Source: Distichodus sexfasciatus (Eukaryota > Chordata > Actinopteri > Characiformes > Distichodontidae). Taken from it: a DNA stretch of 64,000 nucleotides. Numbering within the stretch: the stretch's first letter is position 1; each line of letters starts with the position of its first letter. A program made the position numbers and the translations under genes. The notes under the pieces were generated by a model, which was not told the origin of the DNA, did not search any database, and saw only the letters and a list, made by a program, of their open reading frames with translations. Below, in pieces: positions 21,963 to 34,305 of this stretch. The stretch lies in assembly GCA_032718565.1 (NCBI GenBank), contig JAVGVS010000042.1, forward strand, positions 515,501 through 579,500. The letters are read 5' to 3'.

Positions 21963-22753
21963 TTTATAATTTAATATAACATATATGTTTATAAGGAGAA
22001 ACTGCTGTGGTAACTAGTGTAACAGGGTAACTGATCAATTATCTAAATCTATCTAAAGTTTCAAGCATAACAAAGATGTGTAAATTAATTTGACACTTTC
22101 CCATCAAATAGTTTTTCATCTTTTTTTGCTCCTTTAGTATAGTGGATGCATCTAAATGTTACAGGTTTAGGAAGGAGTCAACTGTACCAAGTAATTTAAT
22201 TTGAAGATTTCAAAAGAGAACTGGGTGGTATTAAAGGAAAAGGAGTCAAGTTTGAAGAAGACAGACTATATAATGTTCTACCTTCGAAAAAGTTTTTTAA
22301 AGATTATGTTGTTTAACAGTGAATCCATTTCTAGACCAAGTATATGAAAGTTCATCCATCATTAATGGTATAAAACATTTTTCTTTTTTACTGTGGGGCT
22401 GTTTTGTAGGTATTCCACACGCCATATGTGACTAACACATTTTTTACACACCTCAAAGGAGCCATTTATTGCCGTGCACAATGCGTTTGTCTCAGCCTGC
22501 TGCTGCTGGCAAGATCCAGAGAGGTTTATATTCTCAGAGGTCTTGGTGCTCCATGGCCTGACTCTCCTCACTATCACCATTCTCATCAAACATGGATGAC
22601 AGAGCTGAGAACGATCCTAATTCACCATGGCACTTCTCGACAGTACATGAGGCTGTTTCACATTTTTGCTCAACAAGGCTGGAGACTTGTGCGTACAGAA
22701 GAGAAACACACTTTATATAAAACAAGATATTAACACTTTATATATAGTAAACA
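21963..22753. other. Unannotated intergenic sequence
   Basis: No repeat or exon is recognised. The overlapping frames at 22362-22733 on both strands lack any known domain. Confidence 0.4.
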
Positions 22754-23012
22754 GGCGCAGTTGGTGGCCTAACGTTCGCCTAACCCAGGATCAGAATGTC
22801 ACAGGTTCGAATCCAGGGCCGGTAAAGTTACCACTAAGGTACTCATGAGCAAGGTACCGTCCCCAAGCACTGCTCCCCAAGCGCTACCCTTGTTGGCTGC
22901 CCACTGCTCCTTTACAGATGGGTAAATGGAGAGGTCACATTTGGTTGTGGTGCACTGTGTGCTGTGCTGTGGTGTGTTCACAATGACAAATAATCACTCA
23001 CTTTCACTTAAA
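22754..23012 (+). repeat. SINE-A copy 4 (near full length)
   Basis: The head GGCGCAGTTGGTGGCCTAAC has a short deletion before the B-box GGTTCGAATCC, which is perfect here. Body TACTCATGAGCAAGGTACCG and tail TTCACAATGACAAATAATCA plus CACTCACTTTCACTT complete it. The closest internal match is 9342-9605. Confidence 0.88.
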
Positions 23013-25904
23013 ATGCAGATGCATTGCCTATACATTTTGGTGTAAGTTATATTGTAGGTTATACATCAGTGAACTGATCATTAGTGTCGACTAAGTGATT
23101 GGGCATTGTATAGTATTCTTTAAAAAGCCAATCAAATATATTATCACTATGGCATGTAACCTTACACAAGCCAGACCAATAAATCACTGTGCAAATATGA
23201 AGTAATTGCAGATAAATCTGTATCCATGTTCATAACTGTTACGTTTATAATAGACAATTAAAAAGCAAGAATCTTCAACTGTGCAAGATTCAATAACCGT
23301 TGTAAAGTTTGCCCACCAAAGGTGACACTGCAACTTTACTGTTGCCAGCACAGTTTTGTGGTATTTACAACAATAAGAACAAATAGATTTTTAAATGGCA
23401 CTTCCTTAAGCAGCAACATACTAAGTGGTACTGGAAAAATCTTTGTATATTTTATGTTTCAGACCAAAAATGAATGTCCCCCAACGTATCACTATCATTT
23501 CAGTTGTAAACTTCAAATATATTTAACCAGTATTGGTATAAAAAGTTCAATATTTGTTGAACTGTCTAGTGCTGAGAAAGCCCCCTTTGGCATGAACTGA
23601 AGAATTCATTCATTGAAGAATCAATTCTTGTAGAACTGATGCACTGCTATAAACAGCCCTGTGTATTTTGCTTTTGATTTTTCGACAGGGCAATAGACAT
23701 TTCTTAACAGGATTTATTTAGGCCACAAAGCCAAGCTTGGAACCTCCCTGTTCACCACAAATCTGCTTTGGGACGTGGTCAGGAACAATGCAACAATGCC
23801 AAAGGATGTCTTGTGCCATTTTACTACAGCCAGCAGGCTGGACATTGAACACAAGATGAGTCCTTGGCTTTATGAATGAATGCTGTAGGCAGGATCAATG
23901 GAGGAACAACTTCAACCAGCACCAATGTGCAGCTACGCATGGATGACTCTCCATCAGTCATTCTGCTCCAGGACACTGACCATACCTTAGCTAAGGTTTT
24001 AAGGAAATCAGTGCATTGTTTTTTGATGTCCAATTTTGAAAAAAAAAGGAAACCATGCACTACATATACATTTTTGCCTTTTCTGACTGACATTTTTGGG
24101 CCTCTTGAGATGCCTAAAAGCTGCAGGGCAGTGGAAATCTTGACATGCATTTTGCCCAGTGTCAAACAGTGCTCTCACTATCTCTAACGCAGCCATGGTG
24201 TCCAAGCTTCTTCATTTGTGTATTTGGCACTTTATTCAGTCTTGTAACATTCCGAGTGTAACAGTCACTTCTAGGTCGCACCATTTGCTTGCAATAATAA
24301 AAAATATGAGTGTGTTTGTATATTTCCATCTTTTTTTTATTTGAGCATGAAATGGGAAATTGGACAACTTCTCATTTATCCTGGGTTTTGTAAATGAATA
24401 TTGAAAAAAACATTTGGGGTTTTGGGTTTAATTTGAAAAACAAATAAACAAAAGATACACATACTGGAGGGACCAGGAGAGAATTCACTTTTTTGAAATG
24501 AACACTTATTAAGACTTGTCCGACCCAAACCTGCTCAGGCTTTAGAAAAATTCCCAAGCCTGAGCAAACCTTCTAAGGTGTCAGGCAAAAACACCAGATA
24601 ATGCTTTTCTAGTATTCAGACTTCCTGTCTTGGATTTTTACAGAGAATTTCTTAGCTGACAGAAACAGAACCATGCGTGGTCTTCCATTCATTTCTAGGC
24701 TAGACACATGCATTTAGAGCTACTACACACCGCTAATGTAAAATGTGTGAGTATTTATTCTATTTTTGAAATCACTCTCATCAATAAAACATTTCTCTAG
24801 AAGCTTTAATGTGTGAAAATGCAGAGAGCAGCTGTTTCTTGGATACTAAAAAGACAACGTACCAACAGCAGTCTCACAACATTTAATCTGTTGACAAGTG
24901 TATGGCTCCGTAGCTAGACCTCATGGGAGTATTTACAGTCTTAAGTACTGACTTGCAAATGCATGACCTTCGTTTTGGAAGAGCAAATATAAAGGCAACG
25001 ATGCAGGGACATCTGAAATCTAGCAGTTCATGGGGAGTAAAGACAACACCATTACTTGTCACATCTTCACGTCAGGAAGAAAAACACCATCATTTTTAAT
25101 ATTGATCTTTGCTCTCGTCTATGATCCAGCCAATTCATCACTTTTAGAGTCTTCAATTATAATCCACTGAAGTCAGGGTAGAACCATGAATAGTCAACTG
25201 CTTTGCCATTCAGAGCTTCATTGCTTGATCTCTTTATTTAAAGAAGAGATCAAGAATGATGTTCACCCTAGCCGCTTTGTCACATGCTTGGAAAGGGTAA
25301 TTATCAATAACCCTTTCTTTTCAAATGAGTGCACTAAAGATTACATCATATTTTCCCCCAGATTCTTTGCAAACAAAAAAAGATAGAGTTTGAGTAAGAA
25401 ATTGCATAAATATGAAACAATACAGAAGTGAGTTCAAAGCCACTTGGGTCAAAGCGGAACGACAAAAGAAAAGTCCAACACTAGTAATTATCTGCCATTC
25501 CTTCTCAGATTTTTAACAGCGAAGGGAACGAAGTGAGTGCCAGGCAGCAGAATAAAAAAGGCGAGTTCCTTATTCGACCAATGCAGTGATTTGTTAGGAG
25601 GATGGTGTGTGTGCGGGGAAAAAAGGCAAGAGTTCTAATTTCTACCCAGGTTTGATATGGACTTCAAACACACGGCGCTGTCAAGCTAGCAGTCCCATTG
25701 AGACTAGCGTGCGAGCTCCACTCTGACACATAATAAGACCGAGTGGAGAGCCTCAAATGCGTACCAATTTTCCAACAGCCGCTACTTCACAGGTCACGGA
25801 ATAGGGGTTCTGGCGGACGTTCGTTTAGAACATGCAGCTGCTTTTGCAGTAAGGTGCTGACACGTGTGATGATTTCTGAGAGGAAGACTGCTAGAGGCAG
25901 CTTG
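23013..25904. other. Unannotated sequence with two hairpin-capable sites
   Basis: Nearly 2.9 kb without a recognised gene or repeat. Both-strand frames at 23824-24205 show no domain. Two adjacent short inverted repeats lie at 25225-25253 and 25291-25317; both sit in fairly balanced sequence (25130-25330) that may be a conserved non-coding block. Confidence 0.4.
25225..25317. other. Two adjacent hairpin-forming inverted repeats
   Basis: TTGATCTCTT (25225-25234) pairs perfectly with AAGAGATCAA (25244-25253) across a 9-base loop. About 40 bases later GAAAGGGT (25291-25298) pairs with ACCCTTTC (25310-25317). Neither is followed by features that identify an RNA gene. Confidence 0.4.
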
Positions 25905-26040
25905 GGTGGTAATGTCCTAGTGGTAGGAAACTCGCCAAGACCAAGGGGTCATAGATTCAAATCTAGCTCTGTCCCACCTACACAACTGCCACCACTGGAC
26001 CTATGAGCTAGACCCTTTAGGTTGCATAGGTTCCCATAGT
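25905..26040 (+). repeat. SINE-C copy 1 (V-SINE-like, tRNA-derived)
   Basis: TGTCCTAGTGGTAGGAAACT, AGACCAAGGGGTCATAG and the B-box-like GATTCAAATCTAG form a tRNA-like head. CCTATGAGCTAGACCCTTTA follows, a degraded form of the GAGCAAGGCCCTTAA body seen in fish SINEs. It is the sense-orientation relative of the antisense copies at 37256-37640 and 38045-38220. Confidence 0.6.
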
Positions 26041-26734
26041 TTTTTCTTTAGGGCCCCTCTTTAGTAGATAAGGCGATATTCAAGCCATAGACTTTCTACA
26101 CACCTAATATTCCAATACTCCCAAATCTATGCAGTTGCAGTGAAAAAGTGTGTTGAGTGGAAATATGTCAAGTACAAATCAAGCTTAAGTCAGATACACA
26201 TCTGTGTTGAAGGCTTCAATGGAAGTTTGGGCCAAATTTGATTGAATTTGCATTTAAAAAGTTAGATTCCAGATTAATCATGTGAGTTGGTGTGTTAACC
26301 TTTCCAGCCCCACTTTAAACACAATTTGTCAAAATTAACTCTCTACAAAAAAGGTTACCACTTAACAAACTCCCTGAAGAAAAAGCTCCATATCTGTTAA
26401 ATGTCATGAATGTAAAAGTAACAAAGTTTATAACGACATCCATAACTATACTATGCACCAGAAATCGTAGTCCCTAGTCCTTAGATTTCTTTATTGAAAA
26501 TTCATTGCATACCTTTATACAAACATCAGCAATCTTTCTTAAAATCAACTATTTTGGATGACAATCTGGAGGTCTTGGCATTTAAGGATGATTTTAAAGG
26601 ATAATGACTAAAAGAAAATGACCGAAAAATATCTGTTTAGAAATTTAAGTATTGTATTATACAGTATAAACAACTCACAAGGGGTGGGAAATTAATCAAA
26701 ATCGGTTTAGAATTTCTCAACCATTTAATTTTTC
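26041..26734. other. Unannotated AT-rich sequence
   Basis: No repeat, exon or RNA signature is recognised. Confidence 0.45.
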
Positions 26735-28480
26735 TCATGAGCTATTTAATATTTTAATACTTCTGTTAGTATCCAGGTGTGCGTTGTGGGGGCAGTAGCC
26801 TAGCAAGGATGTCCAGACTTCAGTATCCCTAGCCACTTCCTCCAGCTCCTCGGGGAGACTCCACGGCATTACCAGGTCATCCGAGAGATGTAATCTCTTT
26901 AGCGTGTCCTCCCAGTCGAACATGCCCGAAACACCTCCCTAGGGAGGTGACCGTTCTGCATCCTCAACAGATGCCCAAACCACCTCAACTGGCTCCCTTT
27001 GATGCGGAGGAGCAGCAGCTATACTTTGAGCCCATCCTGAATGACTGAGCTCCTCATGCTATCTCTAAAGCTGAGCCCATACACTCTGCAGAATAAGCTC
27101 ATTTCCACTCAAATTTCCATTTCAAATATAGATTGACTGGTAAATTGACAGCTTTGACTTTTGGCTCAGTTCTCTGTTCTCCAAGACGGACTGCTACAGC
27201 ACCTGCATAACTGCAGATGCTACACCATCCATCTGTTGATCTCCCGCTCCCTATTCGCTTCACTCATGAACAAGACCCCAAGATACTTAAACACTAGGTA
27301 CAGTATCCAATCTTGAATATGGGGACCACCACCATGGTCTGCCAATCCAGCAGTAATGTCCCCTGCCTTTTACAGAACATTGAAAAGGTGTGTCATCCAC
27401 AACAGCCTTCAGGAACTCCACTCCTGGAGCCTGGCCACTTGGCTGTTTTTTTTACTACTTCAGCAAGCTCTGCTCCAGTTTTGGGCAATCCCCTCCCCAA
27501 GTCCACTGGCTATGCCTCCTCCGTGGAGGGCATGTCTGCAGGATTCAGGAGGTCCTCAAAGTACTCTTTTCACTGCCCGACTATGTCCCCAGTTTAGGTC
27601 AACAGTACTCCATCTCTGCTGTACACAGCCTGGACAAATAACTGCTTCACCATCCTGAGTTGTCGGATGGTTCGCCAGAATCCCGTCGGGGCCAACCAAA
27701 AATAATTCTCCAAGGCCTCTCCAATCTCCTCCCACACCCAAGTTTTTGCTTCCACAACTGCCAGAGCTGCACTCAGCTTAGTCTGTCAGTACTTGTCAGC
27801 TGCTTCTGGAGTCCCGCTAGACAGCCAAGTCCAGAAGGCAACCAACAACTTTGCAGCCACAGTTCTGAACAGTCATTTTGCCATTTTGACTTAATGTCCC
27901 CAGCCTCCCTCAGGGTACTGGAGAAGCTCTGCCAGAGGTGCAAATTAAAGGTCCTTCTGACAGTGGCCTCTGCCAGATGTCCCAGCTCACCCTCACTGTA
28001 CACTTGGGTTTTCCTGATTTATATATGGTGATTGGTTGACACTTCCACCCCTCTCTTTACTCAAGTGTCCAAGACATGTGGCCAAAGGTCTGATGATGAA
28101 CAACAAAATCAATCATTGACTTATGGCCAAGGGTGTTCTGGTACAAAGTGTACAGTGTGAAATAAAGTCCAGCCCCTCTCGAGGAGATTGATTCCAGAGC
28201 ATGTGCAATGCGTTGAGGTAAACTTGACTACATCTAGACAATATCTCTCTACCTCCTGCACTAGACTAGCTCAGGATCCTTCCCCACCAGAGAGGTTATG
28301 TTCCATGCCCCTATAGCTAGTTTCAGCAACAGGGGAGCACCAAGACACGTGCCTTGTACCACTGCCCAATCCACAATGCACCGGACCCTTAATGGCTCCT
28401 TCCATGGGTGGTGGGTCTATAGGAGGACAAACCCACATTGCTCTTTTGGGATGTGCTTGCTCAGACCTGGTCACCTTTGA
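26735..28480 (-). mobile_element. RTE/Rex-type LINE, internally deleted
   Basis: Reading the minus strand from 28480: a degraded endonuclease start, then REAGDIKSKWQND (about 27900), a linker with a VWEEIGEAL-like patch, and WQTMVVVPIF (about 27320-27345). Then, abruptly, FKYLGVLFMSEANRERE (about 27240-27285) and a C-terminal region ending FDWEDTLKRLHLSDDL and PEELEEVA (26923-26800). The order follows a well-known fish APE-type LINE, but everything between the VVVPIF and FKYLGVL motifs, including the YADD catalytic centre, is missing. Many stops and frameshifts are present. The clade name is from memory; the RTE/Rex label is less certain than the LINE call itself. Confidence 0.8.
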
Positions 28481-29269
28481 GCCCCTTAAACAGGCCTTGC
28501 TTCAGTGCAGGGCACAAGTAACCCCAATCTGGGCTGAGGTAAGTCATATTCACCAACTCTACAAAGTTACACTCGAGTAAAAGGCAGGAAAAAGGTATAC
28601 ATTTTTTTTTTAATCTAGTTGACAAAAAAGGAGTGCTGTCTTTTTACACTTTCACAATTTTGTTCTCTTGTAGACATTATTAACACAATTAACAAAGGGG
28701 TCTTGAACAGTCAGTCAGTCAATCATGCTTTTAAAATGTGCAGCAATATTTTCACTCTCTTGCGGTGGAGGAGAAAGGATCATGACATTTGAAATAAATT
28801 GCATTGGAAAATTTCTCAGATAGGCTCAGAGTATAATGTCACTAGAAGGATAATCAAAAATCAATAAGCCATTTTTTGTTATCATTTCCTCTTTTTAGTT
28901 GCATGTGGCAGTCTCAGCCAGTTCTTAGAAAAACTGAAACTAAATGCTTTTGGAAGGCTTTGCAGATTGGCTATGAATATTGATTCATCTTATAATGAAT
29001 AAAAAGTTTTAGACAAAAAAAGTACCTTTAATGCTTTTGTTTTATATGAGGACAAAATGCATTAAATTAGCAAAGCTAATTAAACCAAATAAGAATATTA
29101 ATAAATTTGGTTTTTTTACAGGATTGGACCTTCACACAAAGAAGCACTGACCTAACAACACGATTTTTATTCTTTTTCTGACCACACAGGGTGGTACCTC
29201 TATGTTGGACCCCACAAACTACTTTATCACATGAGCTGATATTAACATAAGCACTAAGGAGAAATTACA
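28481..29269. other. Unannotated AT-rich sequence
   Basis: No recognisable gene or repeat. Confidence 0.45.
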
Positions 29270-29700
29270 GCTGTGCTGTGAGATTTCTGATCTCTCTAAA
29301 ACTCATCTCCTGCTTGGAACCATAAGCGGAGGCGATGAATTATCTCATAGGCTCTCCACCCTCAAGCTGATTCTGTTGGTGCTTGCTGGAAAAATAAGCA
29401 ATCATTAATAACAGCAGCTGAGAAGAAATGGCCAGACTACAGCAGAGCTTTGGAGCTCAGCATTTTACCCATCAGGCAAACTGTCCTCCCTCCTCCTCCT
29501 GCTCGCTGGCCCATGCTTCATCTTATAAATCATCCCAACGGCGAAGACGTGGCGACAGCTTGGATCATAGCGATATCAATATCATAACAAAGGTCTTACA
29601 CGGAGGTGGCCTATAGAAGTGATGGATTCTGGGCTGCATGAGGGCGTCAGCTGTGACCCGAGACCTCCTGAGTCCTGGATGGAGCGTTATCAGTTTGCGG
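29270..29700. promoter_or_regulatory. Candidate conserved non-coding block
   Basis: Balanced-composition, apparently unique sequence with AAGCAATCATTAATAACAGC at 29396-29415 and several well-ordered words, between AT-rich flanks. The small frame 29428-29616 has no domain. Its status as a regulatory element is a guess from texture. Confidence 0.25.
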
Positions 29701-30085
29701 CGCAAAATTGGATGGTTGTAGTCCAACCTAGAACCGCCAACAAGACAATGTCACAACCTCTGGTCAACCCACGACATTTGGGATAAATTTCCAAGCATTT
29801 AAAAAAGATATAAATGAACAAAGAAATTTCACTACACAAAAATGCAATTACTATTTTAGCCACTCTATCAACTTTAATTTTCCTTTTAAAAAATGTTCTT
29901 AGCACCCAGTAATGATAATTTCCTAAGGTGGACTTGTAAAGGTTGGTGTGGTATATAAAATAGGATATAAATCTATAATCTAAAATGCTCTTTTTATTAA
30001 AGTATTTTAATGGTATTAAGCTAAATTAATTATCGTTGTCTTGCAACCACTTTTGTTTTGATATTAGTTTTTGCTTTGTCAGTTA

Positions 30086-31613
30086 CAGTGCCCTCCACAA
30101 TTATTGGCACTCCTTGTAAAGATTAGTAAACAGGGTTAGAAAAAAATCAAGTTTTGGCAAAGTATCTTCATCTCACACTGAAAAAAGAGAGAAAAATCCA
30201 ACCTTTAAGTAAAATGAATTTATTCAGAGAAAAACCTAATCAAGAAATTATTATTTTCAACAAAAACACATGTGACACAATTATTGGCACCCATGGAAAT
30301 TATAGTAAATACAGTGAAACAGGTTTCCCACTTAAAATGTAAGATTTTGAATTGATTGGAGTATGTAAGAACTTTCCCGCTGTAATCAATGACTTCCTGA
30401 TTAACTGGGGTACAAATATGAGGTGACACAGAGACCACATTCCCTTAGTCATCCATCAGCATGGGGAAGACAAGAGAACACACAAATCAAATGAGAGAAA
30501 AGTGTGTTGGCCTTCATAAGTGTGGGAATGGTTATTAAAAAAATAGCTACTTGCATGAAAATGCCCATTTCTACAGTTAAAACAATAATTTAAAAAAAGT
30601 GGACATCAGCTGGAACTGTTACAAATTTGCCTGGAAGAGGACCCAAGTTTATTTTGCCCCCATGTACAGTGAGGAGGATGGTAAGAGAGGCAAAAAAAAA
30701 TCCCCAAGTATCACTGTTGGTGAATTACAGGACGAAGTAAAATCATGGGGTTACCAAGTCTCCAAAACCACCATCAGATGCCACCTCCATGCCAACAGAC
30801 TGTTTGGAAGCCTTTTCTGTCAGTGAACCACAAACGTAAGTGCCTGCAGTTTGCAAAACGCTACTACAACTTTGACTGAAACCGTGTTATGGTCTGACCA
30901 AACAAAAATAGAGCTTTTTGGGTTTGGCATAAAAATCTCATCCCAACTGTAAAACATGGGGCTGTTTTTCCTCCAAAGGCCCTGGAAACCTTGTTAGGGT
31001 ACATGGCATCATGAACTTCATGAAATAACAGGATATTTTAAGTAAAAATCTGACTGACTTTGCCAGAAAACTACAACTGGGTCGTCACTGGATCTTCCAG
31101 CAGGACAATGACCCAAAGCACATGCCCAAATCAACACAAAAATGGTTAGCTAACCACAGAATCAAGCTTCTACCATGGCCATCTCAGAACCCTGAACTGA
31201 ACCCCATTGAAAACTTGTAGGGTGAGCTGAAGAGGAGACTGCACAAGAGAGGGCCTAGCACCCTGGATGATCTGGAGAGATTCTGTGAAGAGGTATGGTC
31301 TCAGATGCCCTGCTCCGTATTCTCCAACCTTATTCAATGTTATCTAATACAAGAGAAGATTCAGTGCTTTTTTATTGGCAAAGGGAGGTTGTAGAAAGTA
31401 TTAAATGCAGGGGTACCAATAATTATGCCACGTGTTTTTTAAAAAAATAATTATTATTTCTTGATGAGGGATTTGTTTTTCTCAGAATAAATTTATTTCA
31501 CTTTAAGGTCGGATTTTTCTCTCTTTTTTCAGTGTGAGATGAAGTTACTTTGCCAAAAGGTTATTTTTTCTAACCCTGTTTACAAGGGGTGCCAATAATT
31601 GTGGAGGGCACTG
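30086..31613 (+). mobile_element. Tc1/mariner element, DD34E, second family
   Basis: It is flanked by TA at 30084-30085 and 31614-31615. The ends are CAGTGCCCTCCACAATTATT and its exact complement. Long inverted repeats share TTGGCAAAGTA, TCTCACACTGAAAAAAGAG and AAATTTATT words. It is 1528 bp long and encodes a degraded transposase. Confidence 0.93.
30461..31394 (+). pseudogene. Tc1-like transposase, heavily degraded
   Basis: The start MGKTREHTNQMREKCVGLHK at 30461 is followed by early stops. The middle part (ITVGELQDEVKSWGYQVSKT) is open at 30599-30826, then frameshifts. Core motifs: first Asp in VLWSDQTKIELFG (about 30886), second Asp in IFQQDNDPKH (about 31090), and PELNPIENL followed by a stop (TAG for Trp) near 31219. 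The second Asp to Glu spacing is 34 residues, giving DD34E. All catalytic residues remain, but stops and frame changes make it non-functional. Confidence 0.88.
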
Positions 31614-31615
31614 TA

Positions 31616-33159
31616 GTTTGTCTCTTGAAGTTTGCTAGCTTGGTGTAGTAAAAGTGTTTACTGACCTCCGAATTAAACAATTATGGAGTTTTTATTTGGA
31701 TGCTGGGTTTATTATTTTTCTGCAAGTAGCTTTAGTTGTTTATAGATAAAGGTCAGGTTTATCTACTGTCCAACCACCCCCACCCCCCATTCCCAAATGA
31801 TAGCTGAGAAAAACGCAAACTCAAAATAACTTAAACTTATTTATTTGATCTATATTTTTTGAAAAAACTTCTCAATGCATGAAATATCATGCCTTGTTAT
31901 GACATTTTCAAAAATGTGAATTAGGCTGTAATTGCAAAGATGTCTACTTAACAGAGGGGAATACAATCTTTATTTCAAACCTCAATACTGGATTTCTGTC
32001 CCTTGAGATTTTGGTCGATCACTCCAATTCTAAGTGCCGCCATGTTGTTCCATGATTGCTATCGATCAGGAGTGCTAACAGGAGAATTGTTACTGGGTTG
32101 CGATTTCTATACACTAATATAAGGGCAACTGTAATTTTAATGAAATTCCTTACTGCTTTTCCTTGACCTCAAAGGAAAATGTCATTGATGGACAGTGAAA
32201 GGTTTATAAGACGTAGGAAAGGATGATCGCAGTGATAAGAGAATCCAACTGCACTTACATTGGGCTAGGTTATCTGGCATTGAAGATGCTACTTGACATG
32301 GCTCCATATCTGTGAAACCACAATGATCCCAATACTACAAAGCGCATTGCAGATACTTTCACGTTTTTTCAGTGTAATTTTATGCAGGCTTCAGTGAAAA
32401 AAGGTTGGGACTGCTATTTAAAAAGTATATAAGCTACCAGTCACCAAAATGAAAAGAAGCAGTTGCTCACGCTCAGCATCCTGTGCATAAGTCTTTAGTT
32501 TCATAATTTCAAAGAAGTTTAAAGAGTCTAATTTCAACATCTGTGACTGAAATAAAATCAATAAAGAATATAACTAAAGCCTGGCAATACAATAAAAAAA
32601 TCAAAATGAAGAAATAGTGCAAACTGAAGAAAGTATGTACTACAATATTATTTGCCCCTCCCCATTTTAAACAGTAGCACCATGTTCCTATTTAAAACCG
32701 CTTTTAACCGCTCCTATTTAAAAACGGTTTAAATAGGTTTAAATTTGACTGTTAGTTATAACACTCAAAATATGAATTGCTGTCTGTTGCTGCCATAACA
32801 GAACTGCGGGATGTTAATATCTCCTTTCCTTTCAGAAAGGTTGGTCTAGGGTACGCCATGCTACTGAAGAAAAGCACTGAGGCCCCATTCTTGAGCTTCC
32901 AGAGAATTCCACCAGCTTTTATCATGGTTGTCCACTTAGTCACTTCTGGGTCATTTCAAATTAGGTATCTTCCTTAATTAAAGGGACTACTCGTCCGCAG
33001 CCAAGGTCTAGGGTTCACTTCCTGATAACATGGGCAAAAGGGAAATTTGTCCTTGAAAAGAACATTCAGTTGCATTTGTAACTAAAATTTGTTGAAATGA
33101 CATGTCACTTGGGGTCTGGCTCCGCTAATAAAAAGATACAATTTCACCTTCGTTTTAGG
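31616..33159. other. Unannotated intergenic sequence
   Basis: AT-rich, no recognised repeat. A short near-repeat of CCTATTTAAAACCGCTTTTA and CCTATTTAAAAACGG lies at 32689-32725. The both-strand frames at 32752-32977 have no known domain. Confidence 0.4.
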
Positions 33160-33300
33160 CTTCTTTCAAGTCAGCCTTAAATCTGGTCCTATTTATCATA
33201 TTGCTGAGGTTTTAATTAAGAGTCAGAGGTTCTTAATGCTTGCGTTCATCTGGAAGTCCCCGCTCATGAGGATCTAATGGCCCTGAATTAATAAACTACA
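33160..33300. promoter_or_regulatory. Candidate conserved non-coding block
   Basis: Contains GCTGAGGTTTTAATTAAGAG and CTAATGGCCCTGAATTAATA in otherwise unique-looking sequence. Assigned on motif texture only. Confidence 0.2.
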
Positions 33301-33659
33301 TCCAATAACTTCAAACTTTGTCTGACTTATTGGAAAGACACTGCAAGGCTTAGCACATCGTTCTCATTCCAAGTGCCCTGGGTACACAATGTGCCTTTTT
33401 GTAGCTTGTATGATTGTCCTTGGAGTAAAACTGCAAACTTGCATGAGACTAATGCAAGAGGACAAGCTGTTCTATGTGGTGGAGACTCCAGATTGGAACC
33501 CTGTTGAGTTCTTAGAGGCCATTCAGAAAGAGAGCTCAGCTAAGCTGAGGAACGGAGCTATGGACAAGTTCCAACCATTTTCACAGCAAGTTTTTCCCAC
33601 AAGCATAAAAGGAAGTGATCATTGTTCTCTTCTTGCTGAGGGAGTGATCATAAATCGTC

Positions 33660-34305
33660 ACCAAGAACACTCCACAGCGCACCACAACTAAATGCAACTT
33701 GTGCTTTCAACCCATCTGTGTAGAAGCAATGGGCAGCTGTCGCTGGAAGCATTGAAGGAGCAAAAAACTTGGGGGCAGTACTCTGCTCACAGTATCTGAT
33801 ACCTTGATACTTTTACCGGTCTGGGTTTTGAACTGACAACTCTATGATCACAGGACAAGCTCTCTCTAAATATGGTCAAAGTTACTACCACTGAGGTACT
33901 CATGGTACCAAGCAATTCTCCCTGGGCGCTACCCATGTCCGCTGCCCACTGCTCCTTCCCAGATGGGTCAAATGTAGAAGTCACATTTCGTTGTGATGCA
34001 CTGTGTGCCTTGCTGTATGTACTCGCTGAACAATTCCTGAGGCAGTACCTTGCTCACAGGCACCTTTACTGGTCCAGGATTTGAATCAACAACCCTATAA
34101 TTACAAAGCAACTACTCCAAAATGTAGCCAATGTTTTTCACCCAAATGTGTAGAATCACATGGAAAAGGAACTGGGGAATAGTTCTTGGGTGCTGTAGCT
34201 TGCTCGTAAGTACCTTAGAGGTACCTTTACTGGCCCAGGATTTGAACAAACAACTCTATGATCTGATACTCCATCACTGTCCCACAAGAGCTACCAACTA
34301 AAAAG
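33660..34305. repeat. Composite of four SINE-A pieces in alternating orientation
   Basis: Piece 1 (about 33660-33868) is antisense: GCGCACCACAACTAAATGCA, then GGTTTTGAACTGACAAC. Piece 2 (about 33881-34017) is sense: TACCACTGAGGTACTCATGG to GATGCACTGTGTGCC. Piece 3 (about 34036-34128) is antisense: GTACCTTGCTCACAGGCACC, CAGGATTTGAATCAAC. Piece 4 (about 34138-34305) is antisense: TAGCTTGCTCGTAAGTACC, AGGATTTGAACAAAC. Each is diverged, and 2 and 3 are truncated. Confidence 0.75.

Noticed and set aside
23824..24205. Overlapping open frames on both strands suggesting an exon
   Set aside because: Neither strand gives a recognisable domain, splice signals are absent on both sides, and the frames overlap each other.
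33389..33691. 100-codon plus frame with EDKLFYVVETPDWNPVEFLE
   Set aside because: It looks somewhat protein-like, but no family is recognised and its end reads into an antisense SINE. Not supported as a gene.
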